Below are positions 1 through 6,554 of a DNA stretch of 11,420 bases, in pieces (positions within the stretch are counted from its first letter, which is position 1; each line of letters begins with the position of its first letter). The stretch is from PVC group bacterium (GTDB lineage: Bacteria > Verrucomicrobiota > Kiritimatiellia > UBA8416 > PXDI01): positions 1-11,420 of the forward strand of contig PXDI01000247.1 of assembly GCA_003565095.1 (NCBI GenBank). The letters are read 5' to 3'. The notes under the pieces are model-generated. The model did no database searches, had not been told where the DNA came from, and worked only from the letters and a program-made list of their open reading frames with translations. A program made the position numbers and the translations under genes.

Positions 1-365
1 GCCAGCAGGGCCTTGACCCTGGCAAGCAGCTCCTGGACACTGAACGGCTTGGTTACATAATCATCCGCCCCCACCTCAAAACCGTGCAGCTTATCGAACT
101 CCTCGCCACGCGCGGTCAGCATAATGACCGGCGTGTTCACATTCTGTTCGCGCATCCGGCGACATACCTCGTAGCCGCTGATCCCCGGCAGCATTACATC
201 CAGCAGAATCAGGTCAGGATGCTCATTCAAGGCGGATTGTAATGCATCCGGGCCGGTGGCGGCGCTGATTACATCGTAACCGGCCAGCTTCAGATTCTCG
301 GTCAGCCCGAATAAAATGGCCTCTTCGTCATCAACCGCCAGAATTCTTGGTTTTTCAACACTCAT
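1..365 (-). CDS. OmpR/PhoB-type response regulator, receiver domain (3' end outside window)
   Basis: The reading frame starts at the ATG at 365-363 and runs off the left edge, so only the first 121 residues are visible. They form a complete CheY-like receiver domain: the acidic pair D12-D13, the phosphoacceptor D56 in LLDVMLPG, the switch threonine T84 in VIMLTARG, and K106 in the KPF motif. In this family a partner histidine kinase phosphorylates the aspartate and the output domain then changes activity. The KPFSVQELLARVKALL linker is typical of OmpR/PhoB winged-helix regulators, but the DNA-binding domain lies outside the window, so the output type is inferred. It follows xerD on the same strand by 55 bases and has its own promoter-like sequence. 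No kinase gene is visible. No Shine-Dalgarno sequence precedes the ATG. Confidence 0.93.
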   Translation of the reverse strand, partial: MSVEKPRILAVDDEEAILFGLTENLKLAGYDVISAATGPDALQSALNEHPDLILLDVMLPGISGYEVCRRMREQNVNTPVIMLTARGEEFDKLHGFEVGADDYVTKPFSVQELLARVKALL

Positions 366-399
366 AACTACACTATACAAGTATGATTATGTCTATCAA
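366..399 (-). promoter_or_regulatory. Promoter-like element of the response regulator gene, possibly leaderless
   Basis: On the minus strand a -35-like TTGATA (399-394) is separated by 16 bases from a -10-like TATAGT (377-372). Each matches the sigma70 consensus at five of six positions. Only six bases (371-366) separate the -10 box from the ATG at 365, so the predicted transcript would begin at or next to the start codon. An inverted repeat, ATAC-AA-GTAT (375-384), overlaps the -10 box and could be an operator. The assignment rests on consensus matching only. Confidence 0.5.
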
Positions 400-420
400 G
401 CAAGACAAATAATTCATCTG

Positions 421-1308
421 TTACGCCCGCGGATGATAGCGCGCATGAACTTGCTGCAGCCTTTCGCGGTCAACATGTGTATATATCTGAGTCGTACTGA
501 TATCGGCATGTCCCAGCATTTCCTGAATAACCCGCAGCGGCGCACCGTTAGCCAGCAGATGACTGGCAAAAGAATGCCGCAGTGTGTGCGGTGAAACCGC
601 CGCATCAATCCCGCACAATAAAGCATACTGCTTTATCAGCTTCCACAGCCCCTGTCTGGAAAAACCCGTACCGCGGCGGGTGATAAAAACCCTGCGCTCG
701 CTGTCATCCTTCAGCATTGCGGGACGCGCCTCATCAATATAGCGCCGTAAAGCATCGAGCGCCTTGCTGCCGACAGGTACTATTCGGGTTTTCCGTCCCT
801 TGCCGGTGCAACGCAGATAACCCTCGTCAAAATGCAAATCCTCCAGCCGCAGGCCGGCCAGCTCCGAAACCCGCAGCCCGGCAGCATACATTGTCTCAAT
901 CATGGCCCGGTCACGCAGTGCCTGTGCGGTATCACCGGCCGGCGCTAGCAGGAGCCGCTCAACCTGGGCAGGCGACAATACCCCCGGCAGTGTCCGCCAT
1001 AGCCGCGGCGAATCCATCGCCTCGGTTATATCACGCGCCAGCATACCCTCTCCGTGTAAAAATCTAAAAAAAACCTTTAAGGCAACCAGCCGTCGTGACA
1101 AAGTGTTTACACTCAAACCGGTTTCACGCCCCGCCAGCAGATAGTCCACAATCATATCGCGGGTGACATCATTCAGGGAATGAATTCCTTTTCCGGCGAG
1201 AAAAGCAGCAAAGGCGGCAAGATCCGCGCCGTATGCCGCGCGCGTATTTTCAGAGAGACCGCGCTCAAGCATCAGGTAATCAAGAAACTGCTCAATTAAT
1301 GCATTCAC
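421..1308 (-). CDS. xerD: Site-specific tyrosine recombinase XerD
   Basis: This 295-residue protein is of normal length for XerC/XerD recombinases, which resolve chromosome dimers at dif with the FtsK translocase. The N-terminal SAM-like core-binding domain covers about residues 1-90 and the catalytic domain about 108-290. All six active-site residues are present: R146 (AAGLRVSEL), K170 (TGKGRKTR), H241 and R244 (HTLRH), H267 (LGHADISTT) and the nucleophile Y276 (QIYTHV). The C terminus YHPRA resembles XerD more than XerC. The start is a GTG that directly follows the TAA stop of the upstream lipoprotein gene (TAAGTG), with no clear ribosome binding site, so translation is probably coupled. 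A XerC partner and a dif site are not visible. A phage or integron integrase is less likely given the compact length and conserved XerD ends. Confidence 0.93.
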   Translation of the reverse strand: MNALIEQFLDYLMLERGLSENTRAAYGADLAAFAAFLAGKGIHSLNDVTRDMIVDYLLAGRETGLSVNTLSRRLVALKVFFRFLHGEGMLARDITEAMDSPRLWRTLPGVLSPAQVERLLLAPAGDTAQALRDRAMIETMYAAGLRVSELAGLRLEDLHFDEGYLRCTGKGRKTRIVPVGSKALDALRRYIDEARPAMLKDDSERRVFITRRGTGFSRQGLWKLIKQYALLCGIDAAVSPHTLRHSFASHLLANGAPLRVIQEMLGHADISTTQIYTHVDRERLQQVHARYHPRA

Positions 1309-1671
1309 TTATTGTGCCGCGGCCGCGTCCCCGCGACAGCCCGGCGGCAGCGCAGCACGCGCCTGTTCATTGGCAGGAACATTATTAACCGCAAATCCGG
1401 CATCCGCTACAACAAATTCAATATTCTTCAATGACAGAATCATGCTGTCATACTGCAACGTGACGCTACCGGTCTCGTAATCCACCTGCATTGTGTCTGC
1501 CATGACTCCGGGAGTGCGTGCCAGACTATTGCTGACAATCACGGCACACTCCGTGGTGCGCAACGCCGGTATCCGCAATTCCGCTTCGCGGATATCCTGC
1601 ATGCGACATGCGGCAAACAACCCCGCCAGCAGCAAAACCACACACATCGATGTCAAACCAGCCTTAATCAT
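1309..1671 (-). CDS. Lipoprotein with degenerate heavy-metal-associated (HMA-like) domain
   Basis: The chosen ATG (1671-1669) gives 120 residues and lies nine bases after AGGGG (1685-1681). An ATG two codons earlier lies only three bases from that site, and one at 1743 would add 24 polar residues before the signal peptide. From 1671 the N terminus is a textbook lipoprotein signal: a lysine, a hydrophobic stretch, then the lipobox LFAAC with the lipidated Cys at residue 22. Residues about 31-96 resemble HMA/MerP folds (ECAVIVSNSLARTPGV, then VDYETGSVTLQYD, then VVADAGFAV), but only the first Cys of the usual CxxC metal site is kept (C42); the second position is Ile. Another Cys, C112, lies near the C terminus in LPPGC. 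The domain call is by pattern only. Function is unknown; metal sensing, binding or protein contact in the envelope are possible. It abuts xerD. Confidence 0.68.
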   Translation of the reverse strand: MIKAGLTSMCVVLLLAGLFAACRMQDIREAELRIPALRTTECAVIVSNSLARTPGVMADTMQVDYETGSVTLQYDSMILSLKNIEFVVADAGFAVNNVPANEQARAALPPGCRGDAAAAQ

Positions 1672-1970
1672 ATGCATTATCCCCTGTTTTATGTCTTCAT
1701 ACTGCGGGAATCCCCCGTCGCTTTCAATCCTAAAATTATCCATGAATCAACGATTATGACGTCTCTGGTAAATGCCTCGTCACATGTGTCACGCTTGTCC
1801 GCATTTAGCCCGCCTGAAAAGATAGCTCAAGTATCCCACGTTTTGATTATCAGGATTGGCGTCCGGGAATGTAGATCGGCTTCGGACTAAACAAACGATC
1901 TTTCAAAAATGGGGAAGCCCAAAATCACACAGGCTTGACTATCTCTCTGTTTAGCGTATGTTTCCGAGGC
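1672..1970. other. Divergent intergenic region between the lipoprotein gene and glyS
   Basis: About 300 bases separate the preferred lipoprotein start from glyS. I see no credible gene here. It holds the glyS promoter-like sequence (1935-1962), the lipoprotein ribosome binding site (1681-1685), the 8-base palindrome CACATGTG near 1782, and overlapping inverted repeats between 1861 and 1901: GTCCG (1861-1865) with CGGAC (1883-1887), and AGATCG (1873-1878) with CGATCT (1896-1901). For the lipoprotein gene only a weak minus-strand -10-like CATAAT (1758-1753) is visible, without a good -35. No T-box or glycine riboswitch core was recognised. Confidence 0.55.
1935..1962 (+). promoter_or_regulatory. 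Promoter-like element of glyS, possibly leaderless
   Basis: TTGACT (1935-1940, five of six to consensus) is followed by a 16-base spacer and TATGTT (1957-1962, four of six). The preferred glyS ATG is at 1971, only eight bases past the -10 box, so transcription would start within a base or two of the start codon. A GAGG at 1966-1969 is just one base from the ATG, too close to act as a Shine-Dalgarno. If this promoter is used, the glyS mRNA is essentially leaderless. Confidence 0.45.
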
Positions 1971-3401
1971 ATGAAAACAACTAAAGAACAACAAAAGCTG
2001 GAGCTGATTGCATCCCTTTGCAAGCGGCGCGGTTTCATTTTTCAGAGTTCCGAAATCTATGGCGGCATTAATGGTTTCTGGGACTACGGCCCGCTCGGCA
2101 CCGAACTGAAGCGTAATATCCGCGATAGCTGGTGGCGTGATACCGTTATGCGCCGGACCGATATTGTCGGGCTGGATGCCAGCATTATTATGCATCCGCG
2201 CATTTGGGAAGCCTCCGGGCATATCGGCGGATTTGCCGACCCGATGGTCGACTGCCGCGCCTGCCGTAAACGCTTCAAGGCCGATAACCTCTGTGAGGAA
2301 CAAGGTAAGGAGCTGATTATTGACGGCAAAAACTTCAAGCTCCCGGAAGGTATCATTTGTCCAGCATGTGAATCAAAGGAACTGACTGAACCGCGTGCCT
2401 TCAACCTGATGTTCAAAACTTTTGTCGGCCCGGTTGAAGATGAATCTTCTGTCGCCTATCTGCGACCGGAAACCGCCCAAGGGATTTTCGCCCAGTTCGC
2501 TAACGTCCTGGCCACCTCCCGCCAGAAGGTGCCTTTCGGCATCGCACAAATCGGCAAGGCGTTCAGAAACGAGATCAACCCGCGTAATTATACCTTCCGC
2601 TCACGTGAGTTCGAACAGATGGAGCTCGAATTCTTCATCAAACCCGGTTCCGATAAGGAATGGCACTCATATTGGGTCGAAGAACGCCTGAAGTGGTATA
2701 ACTCCGTCGGACTGCCTGCGGAAAAACTACATAAAGACATCCACCCGAAGGAAAAACTGGCGCATTACGCTTCGGCCTGTACAGATATCGCCTATGATTT
2801 TCCGTTTGGCCGTCAGGAACTGGAAGGGATAGCCGCCCGCGGTAATTTCGACCTGACCCAGCACCAGCAGCACAGCGGTAAACCACTGGAATATTTTGAT
2901 CAGGAAACCAACGAGCGCTTTATCCCGCATGTTGTTGAGCCATCTGCCGGGGTTGACCGCATTGCACTGGCGCTGATTTGCAACGCCTACTGCGAAGAGT
3001 GGGTGCCGACCGCCAAGGTCCAGGGCCCCGTGCTTGAAGCCGAGGAAGGCAAACAGCCTCCGGACGGCTATGAAGCGCGGACAGTGATGCGCTTCCACCC
3101 ACGCATCGCCCCGGTGCGCGCCGGGGTCTTTCCGCTGCTGAAAAACAAACCGGAACTGATGAATAAAGCTAAAGATGTTTTCGGCATGCTCAATGAACGC
3201 TGGAACTGCTTCTGGGACCAGACCGGTGCCATCGGTCGCCGCTACCGCCGGCAGGATGAAATCGGCACCCCCTATTGTATCACGATCGATTTTGATACGC
3301 TTGAGGATAACACCGTTACCCTGCGCGAGCGCGACAGCATGCAGCAGGAACGGGTACCGGTTGATGAGCTCGTCGCACGGCTCGATCCACAGTTCCGCTG
3401 A
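1971..3401 (+). CDS. glyS: Glycyl-tRNA synthetase, homodimeric class II type
   Basis: This 476-residue enzyme charges tRNA-Gly in the cytoplasm. It is the single-chain, alpha2-type GlyRS rather than the alpha2beta2 GlyQ/GlyS form. Visible landmarks are the N-terminal CKRRGFIFQSSEIYGG and FWDYGPLG, an insertion with two cysteine pairs suited to zinc (C95/C98 and C130/C133), class II motif 2 (FRNEINPR, about 198-205) with RSREFEQMELEFF after it, motif 3 (EPSAGVDRIALAL, about 323-335) and a C-terminal anticodon-binding domain with PVRAGVFPLL, GRRYRRQDEIGTPYC and TLRERDSM. The ATG at 1971 is preferred because family members start close to the CKRRGF motif; an upstream in-frame TTG at 1935 coincides with the promoter-like -35 box. 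larB follows after 28 bases, so co-transcription is likely. Gene-symbol usage varies (glyS or glyQS). Confidence 0.95.
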   Translation: MKTTKEQQKLELIASLCKRRGFIFQSSEIYGGINGFWDYGPLGTELKRNIRDSWWRDTVMRRTDIVGLDASIIMHPRIWEASGHIGGFADPMVDCRACRKRFKADNLCEEQGKELIIDGKNFKLPEGIICPACESKELTEPRAFNLMFKTFVGPVEDESSVAYLRPETAQGIFAQFANVLATSRQKVPFGIAQIGKAFRNEINPRNYTFRSREFEQMELEFFIKPGSDKEWHSYWVEERLKWYNSVGLPAEKLHKDIHPKEKLAHYASACTDIAYDFPFGRQELEGIAARGNFDLTQHQQHSGKPLEYFDQETNERFIPHVVEPSAGVDRIALALICNAYCEEWVPTAKVQGPVLEAEEGKQPPDGYEARTVMRFHPRIAPVRAGVFPLLKNKPELMNKAKDVFGMLNERWNCFWDQTGAIGRRYRRQDEIGTPYCITIDFDTLEDNTVTLRERDSMQQERVPVDELVARLDPQFR

Positions 3402-3429
3402 ACCGGGCGGTCGCATGATAAGGTCTCAT

Positions 3430-4188
3430 ATGGACGCAAGAGAAATATTGGAAGCCGTTGCGCAAGGCGGCATGAAGGTCGAGGACGCTTTGCAGAAGAT
3501 GCCGCTGCCCGACACAAACCTCGGCTTCGCCTGCATTGACCACGACCGCGCACGCCGCCGCGGCATGCCGGAAGTTATCTACGCCCAGGGCAAAACCATT
3601 GCACAGTTGCTGGATATAATCCGCTCTTTGCTGGATCACAAACAAAATGCATTTGCAACCCGCGTCAGCCCCGAACAGGCAGCAGCGGTATTAAAAGAAT
3701 TTTCCGCAGCGGTTTACCATGAAGCGGCCCGCGCGATAACGGTCGACTGCACCGAACTGCCGGAACCGGCCGGTCTGGTGGCGGTCGTCTGCGCCGGCAC
3801 CACGGATATTCCTGTTGCAGAAGAGGCCGCACTGACCGCCTCACGCATGGGAGCCCAAGTTGAACGCGTGTTTGATGTAGGGGTTGCCGGTTTGCACCGG
3901 ATTGCAGCCCACTTGCCGATGCTGCGCAAGTGCCGCGCAATCGTGGTGGCCGCCGGCATGGAAGGCGCCCTGCCATCGGTCGTTGGCGGACTGGTACACT
4001 GTCCGCTGATTGCCGTTCCGGTCAACACCGGATACGGGGCCGGCGGACAGGGGCTGGCGGCTCTGCTGGCTATGTTGAACACCTGCGTGCCGGGCATCAG
4101 TGTGGTAAACATCGATAACGGCTTCGGCGCAGGGGTGTGCGCGGCCATGATAAACCGTACCGGAATTTTAAACGGAGATACACCTTGA
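3430..4188 (+). CDS. larB: LarB, nickel-pincer-nucleotide biosynthesis protein (P2CMN synthase)
   Basis: LarB carboxylates and hydrolyses nicotinic acid adenine dinucleotide to pyridinium-3,5-biscarboxylic acid mononucleotide, the first step towards the nickel-pincer cofactor first found in lactate racemase LarA. The 252-residue protein has the LarB N terminus (AREILEAV, ACIDHDRARRRGMPEVI) and a C-terminal PurE-like domain from about 115, with AGTTDIPVAEEAALTA, FDVGVAGLHRI, AAGMEGALPSVVGGLV, VPVNTGYGAGGQG and VVNIDNGFGAG. The ATG at 3430 is chosen because AAGG (3420-3423) lies six bases upstream; an in-frame ATG at 3415 would add five residues with no ribosome binding site. It lies 28 bases after glyS and overlaps larC by four bases. 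A stand-alone PurE is less likely, since the LarB N-terminal half is present. Confidence 0.93.
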   Translation: MDAREILEAVAQGGMKVEDALQKMPLPDTNLGFACIDHDRARRRGMPEVIYAQGKTIAQLLDIIRSLLDHKQNAFATRVSPEQAAAVLKEFSAAVYHEAARAITVDCTELPEPAGLVAVVCAGTTDIPVAEEAALTASRMGAQVERVFDVGVAGLHRIAAHLPMLRKCRAIVVAAGMEGALPSVVGGLVHCPLIAVPVNTGYGAGGQGLAALLAMLNTCVPGISVVNIDNGFGAGVCAAMINRTGILNGDTP

Positions 4189-5366
4189 ATCATTTGCATT
4201 TTGACAGTGTCGGCGGGGCGAGGGGCGATATGGTGCTGGCCTGTCTGATCGGACTTGGTGCTGATATAGATAAATTGAATGCGATGCTGGCTTCACTGGC
4301 GGTTGAACCGCTTTCAATTGTCTGCAAAGAAGCGGTTGATCACGGTATCAACGGACTGCAGGTGCATGTTGAGGCACCGGTCGAGGCCCATCATCACCGC
4401 CGCCTCGGTCATATCCGCACTATTCTCGAAAATGCCGGTATTGAGCCCGGCGTGACAGCCCGCGCAATGGCTGCTTTCACGCGGCTGGCTGAAGCCGAAG
4501 CCAAGGTTCACAACAGTTCAGTTGATAAAGTTCACTTTCACGAAGTCGGCGCACTCGATGCCATTGCCGACATCACCGGATCCGCCGCAGCAATGGAACA
4601 ACTGAATATCGGCAGCGTCAGTTTCGGTCCGCTGCCGGTCGGCTGCGGAACAGTAAAGACCGCCCACGGACTGCTGCCTGTGCCGGTTCCTGCAACAGTG
4701 GAAATGCTGCAAGGATGGCAGTTACAGCAAACCGGTGAACCTTTCGAACTGATCACCCCGACCGGTGCCGCATTATTGAGCACCTGGGCGGTTAATGCCA
4801 CCGGACAGCATGGCAGAATGCTGCGTTCAGCCACCGCCTGCGGCCACCGCAAACTCAATAACCGGCCGAATATCCTGCGCGCAATGCTGTTTGCTCCGGA
4901 AGATGATTTGAACGGCAAAACTGATTGCTGCACTGTGCTGGAAACTCAGCTCGATGATCAGTCCGGCGAGGGCATTGGCGCGGCGGTCACCAAACTGCTG
5001 CAAGCCGGTGCACTCGATGTTTTTACCACACCGGTTTTTATGAAAAAACAACGTCCGGGAGTCGCGCTGACAGTCATCTGCCAAACCGAAGACAGTCCGC
5101 GGATGAAGGAATACATTTTTCGCGAAACCACAACTTTCGGCATCAGGGAAAGCATAACCAGCCGCACTACTTTGCAACGCGAGTTTAAAGAAGTCGATAC
5201 CGCAGCCGGAAAAATCAGTCTAAAGATTGGCAGCCTGAACGGGGAGAGCATTACGCTTGCCCCCGAATACGAAGACTGCCTGCGTTGCGCCGAAGCGTCA
5301 GGCCTCCCCCTGCGTAAAGTACAACAAATGGCCGTCGCCGCCGCCAGTCATACGCTGTCGGTATAA
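4185..5366 (+). CDS. larC: LarC, nickel insertion protein for the nickel-pincer cofactor
   Basis: LarC inserts nickel into the sulfurated pyridinium mononucleotide using CTP, completing the nickel-pincer cofactor. The 393-residue protein shows the family pattern: HFDSVGGARGDM near the start, the histidine-rich EAHHHRRLGHI (about 67-77), KVHFHEVGALDAIADI (about 115-130), GCGTVKTAHGLLPVPVPA, LITPTGAALL, and in the C-terminal half ETQLDDQSGEG and ALDVFTTPVFMKKQRPGVALTV. The start is a TTG (4185) overlapping the larB stop as TTGA, with GGAG (4174-4177) seven bases upstream; this fits better than the in-frame ATG at 4137 inside larB. The gene is one uninterrupted frame, unlike Lactobacillus plantarum, where larC1 and larC2 are joined by programmed frameshifting. 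larE and larA are not in the window. Confidence 0.93.
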   Translation: MNHLHFDSVGGARGDMVLACLIGLGADIDKLNAMLASLAVEPLSIVCKEAVDHGINGLQVHVEAPVEAHHHRRLGHIRTILENAGIEPGVTARAMAAFTRLAEAEAKVHNSSVDKVHFHEVGALDAIADITGSAAAMEQLNIGSVSFGPLPVGCGTVKTAHGLLPVPVPATVEMLQGWQLQQTGEPFELITPTGAALLSTWAVNATGQHGRMLRSATACGHRKLNNRPNILRAMLFAPEDDLNGKTDCCTVLETQLDDQSGEGIGAAVTKLLQAGALDVFTTPVFMKKQRPGVALTVICQTEDSPRMKEYIFRETTTFGIRESITSRTTLQREFKEVDTAAGKISLKIGSLNGESITLAPEYEDCLRCAEASGLPLRKVQQMAVAAASHTLSV

Positions 5367-5416
5367 GCTGTGTTATTATGGGCTGCACTTAATCGGCATA
5401 GCACCGACAAAACAGA
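5367..5416. other. Convergent 50-base gap between larC and the thioredoxin-CcdA gene
   Basis: The two transcription units meet tail to tail here. A 7-base inverted repeat, TGTCGGT (5356-5362, end of larC) with ACCGACA (5403-5409), spans the gap, and a smaller hairpin, TCGG (5393-5396) with CCGA (5404-5407) around a 7-base loop, shares its right arm. There is no clear U-tract on either strand. A bidirectional terminator is plausible from position but not well supported by sequence. Confidence 0.25.
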
Positions 5417-6547
5417 TCAAAACACAACCATCACCGCCGCCAGAGCCAGAAAGAAGCCCGCCAGCACAATCTTACCGAGCAACACTTCTTTGCGCCCAAA
5501 CGTCAGCCAGGTTTCAACACGCGAAAAGACGCGCGTCAATGCCAGAATCACCAGTAACGGCAGAATAAACATCAGATTATACAGCGCCAGCAGCCCCCAT
5601 GCATACAGACTGCCGCCCCCCTCCCCCTGGCGCGCAATCAATGCCAGCGTCGGCACATAGACCTGCCCCGTACAGATCCCTTCAATCACCGCAATTACCG
5701 CCCCCAGCATAAACGCCGCCGCCAACCCCGCGCCGCCTTTGCGCCATGTCCGCACAACACTGCGCGAGCGCCGTTTCATCGCATCAGGCATTTGCAGCAC
5801 AATACTGGCCGCATCACCGGTTTGCAAATAACGCACCGCATCATAAAGCGAAACTCCCGCCAGCGCCAACACCGCCAGCAACAGCAGCCGGTCAAACCAG
5901 AAAGCAATCTCCCAGCGGTCAAGAATCAAACGCAAACCATGTAAAAGACCAACACCTATCGCAAAATAGGTAACATAGATTCCAGCACAGAAAGCCGCAC
6001 CAACCAACAGCACCCGGCCCCAGGATAACTTCAAGGACACCAGAACAGAAACCAGAAAGATCAGCGTCGAAATCGCACAAGGATTTACCGCATCCGCCAG
6101 ACCGGCCGCAATCACCAGCCATACCAGCGCCGCGCCGTCCACAGCGAGTCCCGTTAACGTCTCATCGTCCGCATCAAACAGCATCGCGCCCGAAAGCCCA
6201 TCCGCCAGCGCCGCATCTATCACTGCATGCGTGTTGTCACGGATTGCCTCCCAGCCGGATACCACCCGCTCTCCGCCAATCACCAGATGCACCGCGGAAT
6301 CTTGCCCGTCAATCCGCCGCAGCAGACTGCCAAGTGCTGCGCCGTATAAAGGATATTCCATATTGAAATGACGCACCTTGACCAGACCGGCATAACGCGC
6401 TTCCACTTCCGGCAGAACCTCCTCGCGCACGCGGCGGCATTCAGGACATCCGGGACGGTAAAAATAATCCACCCCCAGAAAAAAATCATCGGCCCAAACC
6501 GCCGAAGATGAAATCAGCAGAAATAACAGGATACGTCGCATAAGCAT
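5417..6547 (-). CDS. Exported thioredoxin-fold domain fused to a CcdA/DsbD-like membrane domain
   Basis: The 376-residue protein begins with a signal peptide (MLMRR, then a hydrophobic run, cleavage likely after AVWA at residue 19). A thioredoxin-like domain with CPEC (C34, C37) covers about 22-115. Six predicted membrane segments follow at roughly 140-172, 177-205, 216-238, 271-304, 315-341 and 355-376. The two cysteines typical of CcdA/DsbD lie in the first and fourth segments: NPCAIS (C157) and EGICTGQ (C292). Such membrane domains carry reducing equivalents from cytoplasmic thioredoxin across the membrane, so this protein may reduce periplasmic disulfides through its own N-terminal domain. 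In DsbD the thioredoxin domain is at the C terminus, so the order is reversed. The ATG at 6547 lies ten bases after GGAG and seven bases after the stop of the upstream DUF1573 gene; an ATG two codons later is possible. Confidence 0.82.
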   Translation of the reverse strand: MLMRRILLFLLISSSAVWADDFFLGVDYFYRPGCPECRRVREEVLPEVEARYAGLVKVRHFNMEYPLYGAALGSLLRRIDGQDSAVHLVIGGERVVSGWEAIRDNTHAVIDAALADGLSGAMLFDADDETLTGLAVDGAALVWLVIAAGLADAVNPCAISTLIFLVSVLVSLKLSWGRVLLVGAAFCAGIYVTYFAIGVGLLHGLRLILDRWEIAFWFDRLLLLAVLALAGVSLYDAVRYLQTGDAASIVLQMPDAMKRRSRSVVRTWRKGGAGLAAAFMLGAVIAVIEGICTGQVYVPTLALIARQGEGGGSLYAWGLLALYNLMFILPLLVILALTRVFSRVETWLTFGRKEVLLGKIVLAGFFLALAAVMVVF

Positions 6548-6554
6548 CAGCCGA

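Noticed and set aside
366..420. dif-like recombination site next to xerD
   Set aside because: No sequence resembling paired XerC/XerD 11-base arms around a 6-base centre was seen.
1780..1792. CACATGTG palindrome as an operator
   Set aside because: Eight-base palindromes are common by chance and the dyad does not extend further.
1744..1970. T-box or glycine riboswitch in front of glyS
   Set aside because: No T-box core sequence or glycine-aptamer motifs could be found, and the likely promoter is next to the start codon.
2727..3416. A 229-codon open frame on the minus strand opposite glyS
   Set aside because: It is wholly antisense to the conserved GlyRS catalytic and anticodon-binding regions, shows no recognisable domain, and reflects codon bias of the real gene.
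3175..3429. Upstream extension of the larB frame inside glyS
   Set aside because: It would overlap the conserved glyS 3' end, and the LarB homology and a good ribosome binding site begin at 3430.
4137..4184. ATG start for larC 16 codons earlier
   Set aside because: It lies within larB without a ribosome binding site; the TTG at 4185 has GGAG at seven bases and matches the family N terminus.
3714..4199. A 161-codon minus-strand frame opposite larB
   Set aside because: It is a shadow frame opposite the conserved PurE-like domain, low in complexity, with no recognisable motifs.
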